Notes: generated by a model not told the origin, from the letters alone. Numbered from the stretch's first letter, positions 21,804-34,599 are shown. The stretch is 64,000 bases of DNA from Xenorhabdus stockiae (GCF_002632825.1 NZ_NJAJ01000006.1:108457-172456); one strand, 5' to 3'. Made by a program: numbers and translations.

Positions 21804-22097
21804 TTATTTCGGTAAACTAATCTTACGCTCTTCAGAAGGGCGATAGAGAACTAGCATTTTTCCAATAATTTGCACATTATATGCACCAGTTTCACGAACA
21901 ATAGCTTCCGCGATCAAAGTTTTGATTTCACGGTCTTCGCCTGCAACTTTGACTTTGATAAGCTCGTGATGCGAAAGGGTTTGTTCGATTTCGGCCAATA
22001 CGCCTTCAGTCAGTCCGTTGTTACCGATCATGACAACAGGCTTTAATGAATGAGCGAGACTTTTCAGGTATTGCACTTGTTTCTTGTTAAGAGTCAT
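21804..22097 (-). CDS. yhbY: RNA-binding protein YhbY
   Basis: 97-residue CRS1/YhbY (CRM) domain protein that associates with pre-50S ribosomal particles. It begins MTLNKKQVQYLKSLAHSLKP and carries the GxxG-type RNA-binding loop in VMIGNNGLTEGVLAEI (about 22-37). Same length as E. coli YhbY. It is divergent from rlmE and convergent with greA, matching the E. coli order. Confidence 0.95.
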   Translation of the reverse strand: MTLNKKQVQYLKSLAHSLKPVVMIGNNGLTEGVLAEIEQTLSHHELIKVKVAGEDREIKTLIAEAIVRETGAYNVQIIGKMLVLYRPSEERKISLPK

Positions 22098-22232
22098 CGT
22101 TTTTTTGCTTAGTTGGGATTGAAAACGACCTATTCTACCGCCATCTCTTATCTATCACCATAAGTGTGTGGTGTGGTTTGATAAGAGAGTGAAAAAAATA
22201 AGACTCTCTGTTAGTAACAGTTGGAAAGAACA

Positions 22233-22862
22233 ATGGCCAATAAAAAACGCTCAGCAAGCTCAAGTCGCTGGTTACAAGAACATTTTAGTGATAAATATGT
22301 TCTTAAGGCGCAGAAAAAAGGGCTTCGCTCCCGCGCTTGGTTTAAACTTGATGAGATACAGCAAAGCGACAAAATATTTAAACCGGGCATGACCGTTGTT
22401 GATTTAGGCGCTGCTCCAGGTGGGTGGTCTCAATACGTAGTCGGTCAGATTGGTGGACGTGGTCGGGTCATTGCCTGCGATCTTTTACCAATGGATCCCA
22501 TTGTCGGCGTTGATTTTCTGCAAGGGGATTTTCGTGATGAGCAGGTATTGAAAACATTACTTGAGAGAGTTGGTGATAATAAAGTCCAGGTCGTCATGTC
22601 GGATATGGCTCCCAATATGAGTGGAACCCCCGCGGTCGATATTCCTCGATCCATGTATCTGATTGAATTAGCATTAGATATGTGTCGTGATGTGCTGGCC
22701 CCTGGGGGCAGTTTTATTGTCAAAGTGTTTCAGGGAGAAGGCTTTGATGAATACCTGAGGGAAATACGCTCCCTTTTTACGAAGGTTAAAATTCGTAAAC
22801 CGGACGCTTCGCGGGCACGTTCGCGTGAAGTATACATTGTAGCGACGGGGCGGAAAGTATAG
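22233..22862 (+). CDS. rlmE: 23S rRNA 2'-O-ribose U2552 methyltransferase
   Basis: 209-residue RrmJ/FtsJ methyltransferase that methylates U2552 in the A loop of 23S rRNA late in 50S assembly. The SAM-binding motif is [15 protein letters not shown] (about 54-68), with catalytic K-D-K residues in [22 protein letters not shown] and [12 protein letters not shown]. Start 22233 gives the exact E. coli length; an ATG four codons earlier (22221) is possible. ftsH follows after 47 bases, as in the E. coli rlmE-ftsH operon. Confidence 0.95.
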   Translation: MANKKRSASSSRWLQEHFSDKYVLKAQKKGLRSRAWFKLDEIQQSDKIFKPGMTVVDLGAAPGGWSQYVVGQIGGRGRVIACDLLPMDPIVGVDFLQGDFRDEQVLKTLLERVGDNKVQVVMSDMAPNMSGTPAVDIPRSMYLIELALDMCRDVLAPGGSFIVKVFQGEGFDEYLREIRSLFTKVKIRKPDASRARSREVYIVATGRKV

Positions 22863-22909
22863 TACCCTGCTGCTATTTGTTAACACAGTTGTAATAAGAG
22901 GTTAATCCC

Positions 22910-24841
22910 TTGAGTGACATGGCGAAAAACCTGATTCTCTGGTTAGTCATCGCAGTTGTCTTGATGTTATTGTTCCAGAGTTTTGGTCCCGGCGATTCTA
23001 GTGGTCGTAGGGTGGATTACTCTAACTTCATCAGTGAGTTATCACAGAATCAAATAAGTGAAGTACGTATTTCTGGTCGTGACATTGATTTCACTAAGAA
23101 AGACAACGGTGGAAAATACAGCACGTATATGCCAGTTCCAGATGAGAAGCTGCTGGATACACTGCTAAACAAACAGGTAAAAGTTGTTGGTGAACCACCA
23201 GAACAACAGGGCCTGTTAGCGTCTATCTTTATTTCATGGTTCCCAATGCTGCTGCTGATTGGCGTTTGGATCTTCTTTATGCGTCAAATGCAAGGTGGTG
23301 GCGGTAAAGGAGCAATGTCTTTCGGTAAAAGCAAAGCTCGTATGCTGACGGAAGATCAGATCAAAACGACATTTGCGGACGTTGCTGGTTGTGACGAAGC
23401 AAAAGAAGAAGTGGGTGAGCTGGTGGAATACCTGCGTGAACCCGGCCGTTTCCAGAAACTGGGTGGTAAGATCCCGAAAGGCATCCTGATGGTTGGGCCT
23501 CCGGGTACAGGTAAGACCCTGCTGGCGAAAGCAATCGCAGGTGAGGCTAAAGTACCATTCTTTACCATTTCTGGTTCTGACTTCGTTGAAATGTTTGTTG
23601 GTGTTGGTGCTTCCCGTGTTCGTGATATGTTCGAACAGGCGAAAAAAGCCGCTCCTTGTATTATCTTTATCGATGAAATCGACGCGGTAGGCCGTCAGCG
23701 TGGCGCTGGTCTGGGTGGTGGACACGATGAACGTGAACAGACACTGAACCAGATGCTGGTTGAGATGGATGGCTTCGAAGGTAATGAAGGCATCATCGTT
23801 ATCGCTGCAACCAACCGTCCTGATGTACTGGACCCTGCACTGCTGCGCCCTGGTCGCTTTGACCGTCAGGTGGTTGTTGGCTTGCCAGATGTTCGTGGTC
23901 GTGAACAAATTCTGAAAGTTCACATGCGTCGTATCCCGCTGGATACCGACATTGATGCCTCCATCATTGCCCGTGGTACACCTGGATTCTCGGGTGCCGA
24001 TTTGGCAAACCTGGTGAACGAAGCTGCTCTGTTTGCTGCTCGTGGCAACAAACGTGTTGTTTCAATGGTGGAATTTGAGAAAGCCAAAGATAAGATCATG
24101 ATGGGCGCAGAACGTCGCTCAATGGTCATGACGGAAGAGCAGAAAGAATCTACTGCTTATCATGAAGCAGGGCACGCCATTATTGGTCGTCTGGTTCCTG
24201 AACATGATCCGGTTCATAAAGTGACGATTATCCCACGTGGTCGTGCGTTGGGTGTGACTTTCTTCCTGCCTGAGGGTGATCAAATCAGCGCCAGCCGCCA
24301 GAAACTGGAAAGCCAGATTTCTACTTTATACGGCGGACGTCTTGCAGAAGAGATCATCTACGGCCCAGAGAATGTTTCTACCGGTGCATCGAACGATATC
24401 AAAGTAGCAACATCCATTGCCCGCAACATGGTCACGCAGTGGGGCTTCTCAGAAAAACTGGGGCCATTACTGTATGCGGAAGAAGAGGGTGAGGTTTTCC
24501 TTGGTCGCTCAGTCGCTAAAGCGAAACACATGTCGGAAGATACTGCTCGCTTAATTGATCAGGAAGTTAAGGTTCTCGTTGACCGTAACTACCAGCGCGC
24601 ACGTCAGATTCTGATGGATAATCTGGACATCCTGCACTCAATGAAAGATGCGTTGATGAAGTATGAAACCATTGACGCACCTCAGATTGATGACCTGATG
24701 AACCGCACTACCGTCCGTCCACCGGCAGGCTGGGAAGGCGATAACAGAAATGGCGGTAATAGCAATAATAGTAATAACCGTCAGGATACATCGTCTCAGC
24801 AGCAGTCTGCGAAACCTGCGGATGGTAACCCAACCGCATAA
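22910..24841 (+). CDS. ftsH: ATP-dependent zinc metalloprotease FtsH
   Basis: 643-residue membrane-bound AAA+ protease that degrades LpxC, RpoH and damaged membrane proteins. Two membrane segments (about 7-25 and 100-122) flank a periplasmic domain. AAA motifs: [13 protein letters not shown] (about 195-207), [11 protein letters not shown] and the SRH region [19 protein letters not shown]. The zinc site HEAGH is at about 416-420. The tail is rich in N, G, S and Q. A TTG at 22910 or an ATG at 22919 (MAKNLILW) may start it; the GAGG site fits the former. Confidence 0.96.
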   Translation: MSDMAKNLILWLVIAVVLMLLFQSFGPGDSSGRRVDYSNFISELSQNQISEVRISGRDIDFTKKDNGGKYSTYMPVPDEKLLDTLLNKQVKVVGEPPEQQGLLASIFISWFPMLLLIGVWIFFMRQMQGGGGKGAMSFGKSKARMLTEDQIKTTFADVAGCDEAKEEVGELVEYLREPGRFQKLGGKIPKGILMVGPPGTGKTLLAKAIAGEAKVPFFTISGSDFVEMFVGVGASRVRDMFEQAKKAAPCIIFIDEIDAVGRQRGAGLGGGHDEREQTLNQMLVEMDGFEGNEGIIVIAATNRPDVLDPALLRPGRFDRQVVVGLPDVRGREQILKVHMRRIPLDTDIDASIIARGTPGFSGADLANLVNEAALFAARGNKRVVSMVEFEKAKDKIMMGAERRSMVMTEEQKESTAYHEAGHAIIGRLVPEHDPVHKVTIIPRGRALGVTFFLPEGDQISASRQKLESQISTLYGGRLAEEIIYGPENVSTGASNDIKVATSIARNMVTQWGFSEKLGPLLYAEEEGEVFLGRSVAKAKHMSEDTARLIDQEVKVLVDRNYQRARQILMDNLDILHSMKDALMKYETIDAPQIDDLMNRTTVRPPAGWEGDNRNGGNSNNSNNRQDTSSQQQSAKPADGNPTA

Positions 24842-24908
24842 TCTACTCAAACCAAAGGCAACTATAAGTAATACAGGTTGCCTTTGATTTTGACAGACCG
24901 TACTGATT

Positions 24909-24935
24909 AAACCCCGGGGCAAACCTGGGGTTTTT
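24909..24935 (+). terminator. Terminator of ftsH
   Basis: AAACCCC (24909-24915) and GGGGTTT (24927-24933) with a T run. It lies in the 114-base gap before folP, so folP-glmM may be partly separate from rlmE-ftsH. Confidence 0.8.
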
Positions 24936-24955
24936 AACATTAAGGCTCCCTAGCA

Positions 24956-25813
24956 ATGAAACTGACAGCCAGAGGAAGTATCCTTGATCTTTCCCATCCA
25001 CAGGTTATGGGGATTTTGAATGTCACTCCTGACTCCTTCTCAGATGGTGGTACACACAATACCCTAGATACAGCCTTACGCCATGCTGTCAGCATGATTG
25101 GAGAAGGTGCCACTATTATTGATGTCGGCGGGGAATCGACACGCCCCGGTGCAGATGAGGTCAGTGAACAGGAAGAACTGGATCGTGTTGTGCCCGTAAT
25201 AGAAGCTTTGTCCCGGCGTTTTGATGTCTGGATATCGGTTGATACTTCAAAAGCTATCGTAATACAGGAAGCTGCAAAAGCCGGTGCTCACATTATCAAT
25301 GATATCCGCTCATTACAGGAGCCGAATGCTCTGGAAGAGGCAGCCAAAACAGGCTTACCCGTTTGCTTGATGCACATGCAGGGACAGCCCAGAACGATGC
25401 AGGCAGAACCGCATTACACCGATGTTATAGCGCAAGTAAAAGCATTTTTGGAAGCTCAGATTGAGCGCTGTATCGCGGCCGGTATTGCAAAAAATAACCT
25501 GATAATCGATCCGGGCTTCGGTTTTGGTAAGAATTTATCGCATAATTATCAATTATTGGCTCAGTTAAAATCATTCCATCATCTTGGTGTGCCCATCTTG
25601 GCTGGCATGTCGCGTAAGTCAATGATTGGGCAGTTACTTCATGTACCCCCTCAGGAAAGAGTCACGGGAAGTGTTGCCTGTGCTGTCATTGCAGCAATGC
25701 AAGGCGCTCAGATTATTCGTGTGCATGATGTAAAAGAAACTGTGCAGGCAATGCAGATTGTTCAGGCAACTTTGTCAGAGAAAAATACGCTGTCAGCAAC
25801 AGGCAATTTGTGA
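24956..25813 (+). CDS. folP: Dihydropteroate synthase
   Basis: 285-residue folate enzyme that condenses p-aminobenzoate with hydroxymethyl-dihydropterin diphosphate; it is the sulfonamide target. Motifs: MGILNVTPDSFSDGG (about 18-32), DVGGESTRPGA (about 56-66), and GFGFGKNLSHNYQLL plus AGMSRKSMIG toward the C-terminus. Slightly longer at the C-terminus than E. coli FolP (282). glmM follows after 54 bases, as in E. coli. Confidence 0.96.
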   Translation: MKLTARGSILDLSHPQVMGILNVTPDSFSDGGTHNTLDTALRHAVSMIGEGATIIDVGGESTRPGADEVSEQEELDRVVPVIEALSRRFDVWISVDTSKAIVIQEAAKAGAHIINDIRSLQEPNALEEAAKTGLPVCLMHMQGQPRTMQAEPHYTDVIAQVKAFLEAQIERCIAAGIAKNNLIIDPGFGFGKNLSHNYQLLAQLKSFHHLGVPILAGMSRKSMIGQLLHVPPQERVTGSVACAVIAAMQGAQIIRVHDVKETVQAMQIVQATLSEKNTLSATGNL

Positions 25814-25840
25814 ACAAAGAATGATCTGTGAACAAAGAAT
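25809..25840 (+). repeat. 14-base tandem duplication at the folP stop
   Basis: TGTGAACAAAGAAT occurs at 25809-25822 and again at 25827-25840, an 18-base period. The first copy contains the folP stop codon. It is probably a local replication-slippage duplication in the folP-glmM spacer. Confidence 0.7.
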
Positions 25841-25867
25841 ACGTTCAGCAAAGGAAGAAAGAAGTTT

Positions 25868-27205
25868 ATGAGTAACCGTAAATATTTTGGTACCGATGGT
25901 ATCCGTGGCAAAGTTGGCAACAGTCCGATTACCCCTGATTTTGTTTTAAAACTTGGCTGGGCTGCGGGGAAAGTACTGGCGCGCCATGGTTCTCGCAAAA
26001 TTATTATTGGTAAAGATACCCGTATTTCTGGTTATATGCTGGAATCTGCTCTGGAAGCAGGCTTGGCAGCTGCCGGGTTATCCGCCTCATTTACCGGCCC
26101 GATGCCAACACCTGCCGTGGCATACCTGACACGCACTTTTCGTGCAGAAGCGGGAATTGTGATTTCTGCTTCCCATAACCCTTACTACGATAACGGGATT
26201 AAATTTTTTTCCATTGATGGCACCAAACTTCCTGATGATGTGGAAGAAGCGATTGAAGCCGAAATGGAAAAACCACTGACTTGCGTAGAATCCGCTGAGT
26301 TAGGGCGTGCTAATCGGATTGTTGATGCGGCTGGTCGTTATATTGAATTCTGTAAAGGTACATTCCCTAGTGAACAAAGCCTGAATGGATTGAAGATTGT
26401 ACTGGATTGCGCTAATGGTGCGACTTACCACATTGCGCCAAATGTTCTTAGAGAACTGGGTGCTGAGGTGATAGCCATTGGTTGCGAGCCAAATGGCATT
26501 AACATCAATGAAGAATGCGGTGCAACAGATGTCCGCTTATTACAGAAGCGGGTACTGGAAGAACAGGCTGATGTCGGTCTGGCATTTGATGGCGATGGTG
26601 ATCGCATTATCATGGTTGATCACCTGGGTCACAAAGTGGACGGAGACCAGATACTTTACATCATTGCACGTGAAGCATTACGCCAAGGACAACTACGCGG
26701 TGGAGCCGTTGGTACTTTGATGAGTAATATGGGGCTGGAGCTGGCATTGAAGCAGCTTGGCATTCCATTTGAACGTGCAAAAGTGGGTGACCGCTATGTA
26801 TTGGAAAAATTACAGGAAAAAGGCTGGCGTCTGGGCGCGGAAAACTCAGGCCATATCATCTTGCTGGATAAAACCACTACAGGTGATGGTGTTGTTGCTG
26901 GTTTGCAGGTATTGAGCGCAATGGTACGTAATGACATGACCCTGCATGATTTGTGTAGTGGAATGAAGCTGTTGCCTCAGGTACTGGTCAATGTGCGTTT
27001 TGCGGGCAATAACGACCCACTTCAATCAGAACAGGTACTGGAAGTAGTTAAAGAGGTTGAAAACGAGTTAAATGGCCGAGGCCGCGTTCTGCTGCGTAAA
27101 TCAGGCACTGAGCCTCTGATCCGCGTTATGGTGGAAGGGGAAGACGAAGAACAGGTCACTACATTGGCACATCGTATCGCTGATTCAGTGAAAGGGATGA
27201 GCTGA
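25868..27205 (+). CDS. glmM: Phosphoglucosamine mutase
   Basis: 445-residue alpha-D-phosphohexomutase that converts glucosamine-6-phosphate to glucosamine-1-phosphate for UDP-GlcNAc synthesis. The phosphoserine loop is in [17 protein letters not shown] (about 99-115), the metal loop is [11 protein letters not shown] (about 241-251), and the substrate/phosphate sites are GENSGH-like AENSGHIIL (about 325-333) and [12 protein letters not shown] near the C-terminus. Same length as E. coli GlmM. Confidence 0.96.
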   Translation: MSNRKYFGTDGIRGKVGNSPITPDFVLKLGWAAGKVLARHGSRKIIIGKDTRISGYMLESALEAGLAAAGLSASFTGPMPTPAVAYLTRTFRAEAGIVISASHNPYYDNGIKFFSIDGTKLPDDVEEAIEAEMEKPLTCVESAELGRANRIVDAAGRYIEFCKGTFPSEQSLNGLKIVLDCANGATYHIAPNVLRELGAEVIAIGCEPNGININEECGATDVRLLQKRVLEEQADVGLAFDGDGDRIIMVDHLGHKVDGDQILYIIAREALRQGQLRGGAVGTLMSNMGLELALKQLGIPFERAKVGDRYVLEKLQEKGWRLGAENSGHIILLDKTTTGDGVVAGLQVLSAMVRNDMTLHDLCSGMKLLPQVLVNVRFAGNNDPLQSEQVLEVVKEVENELNGRGRVLLRKSGTEPLIRVMVEGEDEEQVTTLAHRIADSVKGMS

Positions 27206-27282
27206 TTTGTTGATTTTTTCCTCAATCAGCGTCAGTATTTAAAATTAACCTTGCTTGTCTGAGACGCTTTGGTTAGTATTCA

Positions 27283-27321
27283 CACCCGCTCAATCAGTTA
27301 ATTTTTCTAATTGAGTGGGTG
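27283..27321. repeat. Long hairpin between glmM and secG
   Basis: CACCCGCTCAAT (27283-27294) and ATTGAGTGGGTG (27310-27321) form a 12-bp stem (one G-T pair) with a T-rich 15-base loop. No T run follows on the plus strand, so it may be a processing or stabilising element in the secG leader rather than a terminator. Confidence 0.5.
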
Positions 27322-27391
27322 ATGCAGAATAACGTTACCGTAGTATAACGTCACAGTTATGGTAAATCCCACGAGGAAACGGGTACAACAT

Positions 27392-27739
27392 ATGTATGAA
27401 GCTCTTTTAGGTATATTCTTGCTGGTCGGTATCGGGCTAATTGCTCTGGTTCTGTTGCAGCAGGGGAAAGGTGCTGATATGGGTGCTTCCTTTGGTGCGG
27501 GTGCGTCTGCAACAATATTTGGTTCATCGGGTTCTGCGAATTTCATGACCCGTATGACAGCGGTTTTTGCAACACTGTTTTTTGTTATCAGCCTGATTCT
27601 GGGAAATATGACCACGAATAGGACGGGTTCAAGCGGAAAGTGGGAAAACCTTGCTGAGCCTGTAAAAACTGAAAAACAGGCAGAGACTCCAGCAATACCG
27701 GCAGCTCCAGCTAAACCAAATAGTGATATCCCTCAGTAA
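27392..27739 (+). CDS. secG: Preprotein translocase subunit SecG
   Basis: 115-residue SecG of the SecYEG channel, which aids SecA-driven export. Two hydrophobic membrane segments (about 2-22 and 52-72) are joined by the conserved GADMGASFGAGASATIFGSSG region; the C-terminal tail is Pro/Ala/Lys-rich. Start at 27392 (MYEALLGIFLL) matches E. coli; an upstream in-frame ATG at 27359 adds an untypical basic stretch. It is followed by tRNA-Leu, as in E. coli secG-leuU. Confidence 0.95.
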   Translation: MYEALLGIFLLVGIGLIALVLLQQGKGADMGASFGAGASATIFGSSGSANFMTRMTAVFATLFFVISLILGNMTTNRTGSSGKWENLAEPVKTEKQAETPAIPAAPAKPNSDIPQ

Positions 27740-27848
27740 TTTTTGGTAGAAAATTTTCTGTCAGAAATAGTCAGTAAAAGAATTGAAGTAGGGTTGTTTA
27801 TTTAAACAGTTATTATTAGCCGATTAAGATAACAGTCCTATAATCAGT

Positions 27849-27938
27849 GCCGAGGTGGTGAAATTGGTATACACGCTACCTTGAGGTGGTAGTGCCTAAA
27901 CAACGGGCGTACGGGTTCAAGTCCCGTCCTCGGCACCA
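27849..27938 (+). tRNA. leuU: tRNA-Leu (GAG anticodon)
   Basis: A 90-base leucine tRNA with encoded CCA. Acceptor GCCGAGG pairs with CCTCGGC; the D-arm AATTGGTA, anticodon arm CTACCTTGAGGTGGTAG (anticodon GAG), long class II variable arm and T-arm GGGTTCAAGTCCC are all readable. It matches E. coli leuU in sequence and in position after secG. Confidence 0.97.
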
Positions 27939-27996
27939 TAAATCTAGAAACTTGCGTTTTTAGTATTATCAGCGTAAGATTTGCCACGTTTTCGAA

Positions 27997-28073
<77 letters not shown>

Positions 28074-28230
28074 CTTCTTAACAACTATGTACCTTTTCAA
28101 ACAGTTATAAGCTTAGCGACCATAGAGGTATTAACCCTGATTTGACAGGTTGCTTCATGAGGTATAGCTTTGATAGGTATTACAAGAAGTTGGTTGAGAC
28201 CACTGGCAGTAAACAGGGTCCAGTTGCATA

Positions 28231-28254
28231 AAGCCCCGCGTATCGGGGTTTTTT
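28231..28254 (+). terminator. Terminator between metY and rimP
   Basis: AAGCCCCG (28231-28238) pairs with CGGGGTTT (28244-28251, one wobble), followed by T residues. The 28074-28315 gap is otherwise unremarkable. A terminator here, as known downstream of E. coli metY, would allow partial read-through into rimP-nusA-infB. Confidence 0.85.
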
Positions 28255-28315
28255 GTTATTTGACAGCAGAACTACTGGGCTAATATAGCCCTTTTTTTAT
28301 GTCTTGGGGGTGGGC

Positions 28316-28768
28316 TTGTCCACATTAGAGCAAAAATTAACAGCGATGATTTCAGCACCAGTTGAAGCTTTAGGTTATGAATTAGTGGGCCTGGAGTTTA
28401 TTCGCGCACGCGTATCGACACTGCGAGTCTATATCGATAGTGAGGAGGGTATCACTGTTGATGATTGTGCTGATGTTAGCCATCAGGTCAGTGCAGTACT
28501 CGACGTCGAAGATCCGATCCCAGGGCTTTACAACCTGGAAATATCTTCTCCGGGGCTTGATCGTCCACTGTTTAAGGCTGAACACTACCAGCGTTTCATG
28601 GGGGAAGAAATCAGCCTGATGTTACGCATGGCAATGCAAAATCGTCGTAAATGGCAAGGTATTATCAAAGCCGTTGATGGTGAAATGATTACGGTTACGG
28701 TGGATGGAAAAGACGAAGTGTTCGCACTGAGCAACATCCAGAAAGCGAACCTGGTACCCCACTTTTAA
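28316..28768 (+). CDS. rimP: Ribosome maturation factor RimP
   Basis: 150-residue factor needed for 30S subunit maturation. It starts at TTG 28316 (STLEQKL follows), preceded by a GGGGGTGGG purine stretch, and gives the exact E. coli length. Conserved SSPGLDRPL (about 73-81) and the C-terminal SH3-like domain ending [12 protein letters not shown] are present. First protein gene of the nusA-infB operon. Confidence 0.95.
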   Translation: MSTLEQKLTAMISAPVEALGYELVGLEFIRARVSTLRVYIDSEEGITVDDCADVSHQVSAVLDVEDPIPGLYNLEISSPGLDRPLFKAEHYQRFMGEEISLMLRMAMQNRRKWQGIIKAVDGEMITVTVDGKDEVFALSNIQKANLVPHF

Positions 28769-30298
<1,530 letters not shown>

Positions 30299-30323
30299 AT
30301 AAACTGTAGCAGGAAGGAACAGA

Positions 30324-33104
30324 ATGACAGAGGTAACCGTAAAATTACTGGCAGAAGAGATCCAGACATCGGTTGAACGCCTGATCCAGCAATTCACTGA
30401 TGCTGGCATTCAGAAAACCGCAACTGACTCTGTTTCCCAGAAAGAAAAAGAAGCTTTGCTGGCCCACCTGAACCGCGAACAAGGCGGTACTGGTGGCCAG
30501 CCAGGTAAATTGACACTACAGCGTAAAACGCGCAGTACACTGAACGTCCCTAGCACCGGTGGCAAAAGTAAATCGGTAGCGATTGAAGTCCGCAAAAAAC
30601 GCACATATGTGAACCGTGACGCGATTGAACAGGCTAAAGCGGAAGAACAGGCGCAGCGTGAAGCGGAAGAGCAGGCTCGGCGCGAGGCAGAAGAGAAAGC
30701 GCGGCTTGAAACTGAAGCGAAGAAACTCGCGGAAGAGCAAGCTCAACGTGAAGCGGAAGAACAGGCAAAACGCGAAGCAGAAAAGCAAGCTAAACGTGAA
30801 GCAGAAGAAAAAGCCAAACGTGAAGAGGCTGAAAAGGCTCAGCGCGAGGCAGCGGAAAAAGAAAAAGTGACTACTAAGCAACATACCGAAACCAAGTCTA
30901 AATCAGTGCAAACTGAGGCAGCAGCGCAAAATGAAAAAGCGCGCCGTGAAGCTGAAGCAGCAAATTTAAAACGCAAAGCTGAAGAAGAGATGCGCCGTAA
31001 AGTTGAAGCAGAAGCAAAACGTGTAGCAGAAGAAGCACGTCGCATGGCAGAAGAGAATAAGGATAAATGGTCCAACGATGCTGATGTAAATGACAACAGC
31101 AACAGTGACTACCATGTAACAACTTCCCGTCATGCCCGTGATGCGGAAGATGAGAATGACGCCAAAGTTGAAGGCGATCGTCGTACCCGCAGCCGCGGTG
31201 GTAAAAACACCCGCCAGAAGAAAAATAACAAACATTCTGAGTCGAAAGCTGATCGTGAAGAAGCACGTGCAGTTGGCCGTACTAAAGGTAAACAGCGTAA
31301 GCCTAGTGCTTTGCAACAGAGCTTTAATAAACCTGTCGTCGCCGTTAACCGTGATGTTGTGATTGGTGAAACCATCACTGTTGCTGAATTGGCTAACAAA
31401 ATGGCAGTAAAAGGCTCTCAGGTTATCAAAACCATGATGAAGATGGGCGCAATGGCGACTATCAATCAGGTTATTGATCAGGAAACCGCTCAGCTGGTTG
31501 CTGAGGAAATGGGTCACAAAGTTATCCTGCGTCGTGAAAACGAGCTGGAAGAAGCGCTGATGAGTGATCGTGACACTGGTGAAACTCAGGCTGAACCACG
31601 TGCGCCTGTAGTGACCATCATGGGCCACGTTGACCACGGTAAAACCTCTTTGCTGGACTATATCCGTTCAACCAAAGTGGCATCTGGCGAAGCAGGTGGT
31701 ATTACTCAGCACATCGGTGCATACCATGTGAAAACTGAGAAAGGTATGATCACCTTCCTGGATACTCCGGGCCATGCTGCATTTACCTCCATGCGTGCTC
31801 GTGGTGCTAAAGCGACCGATATCGTTGTTCTGGTTGTTGCGGCGGATGACGGCGTGATGCCTCAGACCATCGAAGCTATCCAGCACGCTAAGGCTGCGAA
31901 TGTGCCGGTTGTTGTTGCGGTTAACAAAATCGATAAGCCAGAAGCTGATCCGGATCGTGTGAAAAACGAATTGTCACAGTACGGCATCATTCCGGAAGAA
32001 TGGGGCGGCGAGACTCAGTTCATGCATGTATCAGCCAAAGCTGGCCTTGGTATTGATGAATTGCTGGAAGCTATCCTGCTACAGGCTGAAGTACTGGAAC
32101 TGAATGCAGTTCACTCTGGCATGGCAAACGGCGTGGTTATCGAATCCTTCTTGGATAAAGGCCGTGGCCCGGTTGCTACCATTCTGGTGCAGTCCGGTAC
32201 GCTGAACAAAGGTGATATCGTTCTGTGTGGCTTTGAATATGGCCGTATCCGTGCGATGCGTAACGAACTTGGTCAGGAAGTCATGACTGCGGGCCCATCT
32301 ATTCCTGTGGAAATCCTGGGTCTGTCCAACGTACCGTCTGCGGGTGATGAAGCGACTGTTGTACGTGACGAGAAAAAAGCACGTGAAGTTGCTCTGTATC
32401 GTCAGGGTAAATTCCGTGAAGTGAAACTGGCTCGTCAGCAGAAATCTAAACTGGAAAACATGTTTGCGAACATGGAAGAAGGTAAGGTATCTGAACTGAA
32501 CATCGTTCTGAAAACTGATGTTCAGGGTACATGCGAAGCAATTTGTGACTCACTGCTGAAACTGTCTACTGACGAAGTTAAAGTGAAGATCATTGGTTCT
32601 GGCGTAGGTGGTATCACTGAAACTGACGCAACACTGGCGGCAGCTTCTAATGCTATCATTCTGGGCTTCAACGTACGTGCTGATGCTTCTGCACGCCGTA
32701 TCATCGAAAACGAAAGCGTAGACCTGCGTTACTACTCTGTTATCTATAGTTTGATTGATGAAATTAAACAGGCGATGAGTGGTATGCTGGCGCCAGAATA
32801 CAAACAGCAAATCATGGGACTGGCAGAAGTCCGTGATGTCTTCAAATCACCTAAATTTGGTGCGATTGCTGGCTGTATGGTGACAGAAGGTAACATCAAG
32901 CGTAATAACCCAATCCGTGTACTGCGTGACAACGTGGTTATCTACGAAGGTGAGCTGGAATCCCTGCGTCGCTTTAAGGATGATGTCAACGAAGTCCGTA
33001 ATGGTATGGAATGTGGTATCGGTGTGAAGAACTACAATGATGTTCGCGTTGGCGATATGATTGAAGTCTTCGAAGTGGTTGAAGTGAAACGCTCCATCGA
33101 TTAA
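30324..33104 (+). CDS. infB: Translation initiation factor IF-2
   Basis: 926-residue GTPase that places initiator tRNA on the 30S subunit. N-terminal IF2-N folds (about 1-50 and 335-390) flank a long charged coiled-coil linker (about 95-250) with repeats of the [10 protein letters not shown] type; this makes the protein about 36 residues longer than E. coli IF2. G domain: [11 protein letters not shown] (about 434-444), [12 protein letters not shown]. The C-terminal C1/C2 domains end [12 protein letters not shown]. In E. coli shorter forms arise from internal starts within the linker; a GTG near 30867 could play that part here, but this is speculative. Confidence 0.97.
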   Translation: MTEVTVKLLAEEIQTSVERLIQQFTDAGIQKTATDSVSQKEKEALLAHLNREQGGTGGQPGKLTLQRKTRSTLNVPSTGGKSKSVAIEVRKKRTYVNRDAIEQAKAEEQAQREAEEQARREAEEKARLETEAKKLAEEQAQREAEEQAKREAEKQAKREAEEKAKREEAEKAQREAAEKEKVTTKQHTETKSKSVQTEAAAQNEKARREAEAANLKRKAEEEMRRKVEAEAKRVAEEARRMAEENKDKWSNDADVNDNSNSDYHVTTSRHARDAEDENDAKVEGDRRTRSRGGKNTRQKKNNKHSESKADREEARAVGRTKGKQRKPSALQQSFNKPVVAVNRDVVIGETITVAELANKMAVKGSQVIKTMMKMGAMATINQVIDQETAQLVAEEMGHKVILRRENELEEALMSDRDTGETQAEPRAPVVTIMGHVDHGKTSLLDYIRSTKVASGEAGGITQHIGAYHVKTEKGMITFLDTPGHAAFTSMRARGAKATDIVVLVVAADDGVMPQTIEAIQHAKAANVPVVVAVNKIDKPEADPDRVKNELSQYGIIPEEWGGETQFMHVSAKAGLGIDELLEAILLQAEVLELNAVHSGMANGVVIESFLDKGRGPVATILVQSGTLNKGDIVLCGFEYGRIRAMRNELGQEVMTAGPSIPVEILGLSNVPSAGDEATVVRDEKKAREVALYRQGKFREVKLARQQKSKLENMFANMEEGKVSELNIVLKTDVQGTCEAICDSLLKLSTDEVKVKIIGSGVGGITETDATLAAASNAIILGFNVRADASARRIIENESVDLRYYSVIYSLIDEIKQAMSGMLAPEYKQQIMGLAEVRDVFKSPKFGAIAGCMVTEGNIKRNNPIRVLRDNVVIYEGELESLRRFKDDVNEVRNGMECGIGVKNYNDVRVGDMIEVFEVVEVKRSID

Positions 33105-33187
33105 AAACCACAATTGACCCGTTAAATTTCAGGTTATTCCTAATCAGGCGGTAACCTGAATAAACAGGGTAGAGATTCATTCCATTC

Positions 33188-33210
33188 TTGGGGGGCTTCA
33201 TGCCCCCCAA
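33188..33210. repeat. GC-rich hairpin in the infB-rbfA gap
   Basis: TTGGGGGGC (33188-33196) and GCCCCCCAA (33202-33210) form a perfect 9-bp stem with loop TTCAT, 20 bases upstream of the rbfA ATG. No T run follows, so a processing site, ribosome-access control or partial attenuator are alternatives. Confidence 0.6.
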
Positions 33211-33229
33211 AATGTCAGGAGATAAAACA

Positions 33230-33640
33230 ATGGCAAGAGAATTCAGTCGTACTCAGCGCGTTGCTCAGGAAATGCAAAAAGAGATTGCCATCATTTTACA
33301 GCGTGAAATGAAAGATCCCCGCATCGGTATGGCAACTGTTTCAGGTGTTGAGGTTTCCCGCGATCTGGCTTATGCCAAAGTATTTGTAACTTTTCTGAAT
33401 GCATTAGTGGACGGACACGATTCAGAGAAAGTTAACCTAGGTATCAAAGCATTGAATGAAGCTTCCGGTTTTATTCGTTCACTGTTGGGTAAAGCGATGC
33501 GTTTGCGTGTTATTCCTGAACTGACGTTTTCTTACGATAGTTCTTTGATCGAAGGGATGCGCATGTCAAATCTGGTCACCAACGTCGTGAAAAGTGACGA
33601 ACAGCGTCGTGCTTCTACGGATCACAACGAGGAAAAATAA
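33230..33640 (+). CDS. rbfA: 30S ribosome-binding factor RbfA
   Basis: 136-residue KH-like cold-shock protein that helps 16S rRNA maturation. Start chosen at 33230 ([20 protein letters not shown]), preceded by AGGAG; an in-frame ATG at 33188+12 lies inside the hairpin and is unlikely. Conserved [13 protein letters not shown] and GMRMSNLVT are present. The stop overlaps the truB start by one base (TAATG). Confidence 0.95.
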   Translation: MAREFSRTQRVAQEMQKEIAIILQREMKDPRIGMATVSGVEVSRDLAYAKVFVTFLNALVDGHDSEKVNLGIKALNEASGFIRSLLGKAMRLRVIPELTFSYDSSLIEGMRMSNLVTNVVKSDEQRRASTDHNEEK

Positions 33641-34599
33641 TGGGGTGTCGTCGTAGGGGTCGTGCGATACACGGCGTACTGTTGCTGGATAAGCCGCAGG
33701 ATATTTCCTCCAATGATGCTTTACAGAAAGTAAGGCGGGTCTTTAATGCCAGTAAAGCGGGCCATACCGGTGCGTTAGACCCGCTGGCAACGGGAATGCT
33801 GCCAATTTGCCTTGGTGAAGCGACTAAATTTTCCCAGTTTTTGTTGGATTCAGATAAACGTTATCGGGTCATTGCCCGTCTGGGGCAGCGTACTGATACT
33901 TCCGATTCACACGGTAAAATTATTAGTGAACGTGAAGTTCAGGTGACTTCCTCCCAGCTTGATGCAGCACTGGAAACATTCCGTGGGGATACTATGCAGG
34001 TTCCTTCCATGTACTCTGCATTGAAGCATCAGGGAAAACCGCTGTATGAATATGCCCGTCAGGGTATTGAAATTGAGCGGGAAGCCCGCCCGATTACTGT
34101 TTATGAATTACAGTTCATTCGCTGGGAAGGTGATGAGCTGGAGCTGGAAATTCATTGTTCCAAAGGAACCTATATCCGCACCATCATTGATGATTTGGGT
34201 GAATTGCTGGGCTGTGGTGCTCATGTTATTTATTTGCGCCGTTTGCAGGTAGCTAATTACCCTAATCACCGCATGGTGACACTGGAACAGCTCTATGAGT
34301 TAAAAGAACGGGCTGAAGAACAGCAGATTGAAGCAGGAGAATTGCTCGATCCATTATTATTACCGATGGATACCGCTGTAATGCATTTTCCGGTTATTCA
34401 ATTGTCATCTGTTGTTGCTGCTTATTTTAAGCAGGGCCAGCCGGTTCGAAGCCAACATAGCCTGCCATCTGGCGAATGGGTGCGGGTTAATGAAGGTGAT
34501 GAAAATAAATTCATCGGCATTGCTGTTATTGATGATGATGGCCTGGTAGCTCCGCGTCGGTTGGTTGTAGAAACTACCGAAGATGGTGAAATGCATTAA
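33640..34599 (+). CDS. truB: tRNA pseudouridine-55 synthase
   Basis: 319-residue enzyme that makes pseudouridine 55 in the T loop of tRNAs and also acts as a tRNA chaperone. The catalytic aspartate is in [15 protein letters not shown] (about 43-57); the RNA-binding motif [15 protein letters not shown] is at about 174-188, and a C-terminal PUA-like domain follows. ATG overlaps the rbfA stop, indicating translational coupling. Confidence 0.96.
   Translation: MGCRRRGRAIHGVLLLDKPQDISSNDALQKVRRVFNASKAGHTGALDPLATGMLPICLGEATKFSQFLLDSDKRYRVIARLGQRTDTSDSHGKIISEREVQVTSSQLDAALETFRGDTMQVPSMYSALKHQGKPLYEYARQGIEIEREARPITVYELQFIRWEGDELELEIHCSKGTYIRTIIDDLGELLGCGAHVIYLRRLQVANYPNHRMVTLEQLYELKERAEEQQIEAGELLDPLLLPMDTAVMHFPVIQLSSVVAAYFKQGQPVRSQHSLPSGEWVRVNEGDENKFIGIAVIDDDGLVAPRRLVVETTEDGEMH

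Noticed and set aside
23234..23923. 229-codon frame antisense to ftsH
   Set aside because: Overlaps the most conserved AAA domain; protein is His/Thr/Phe-rich with no family features.
30966..31637. Long antisense frames within infB
   Set aside because: They are shadows of the biased GC pattern in the infB linker and give Phe/Ser/Thr-rich sequences with no recognisable domain.
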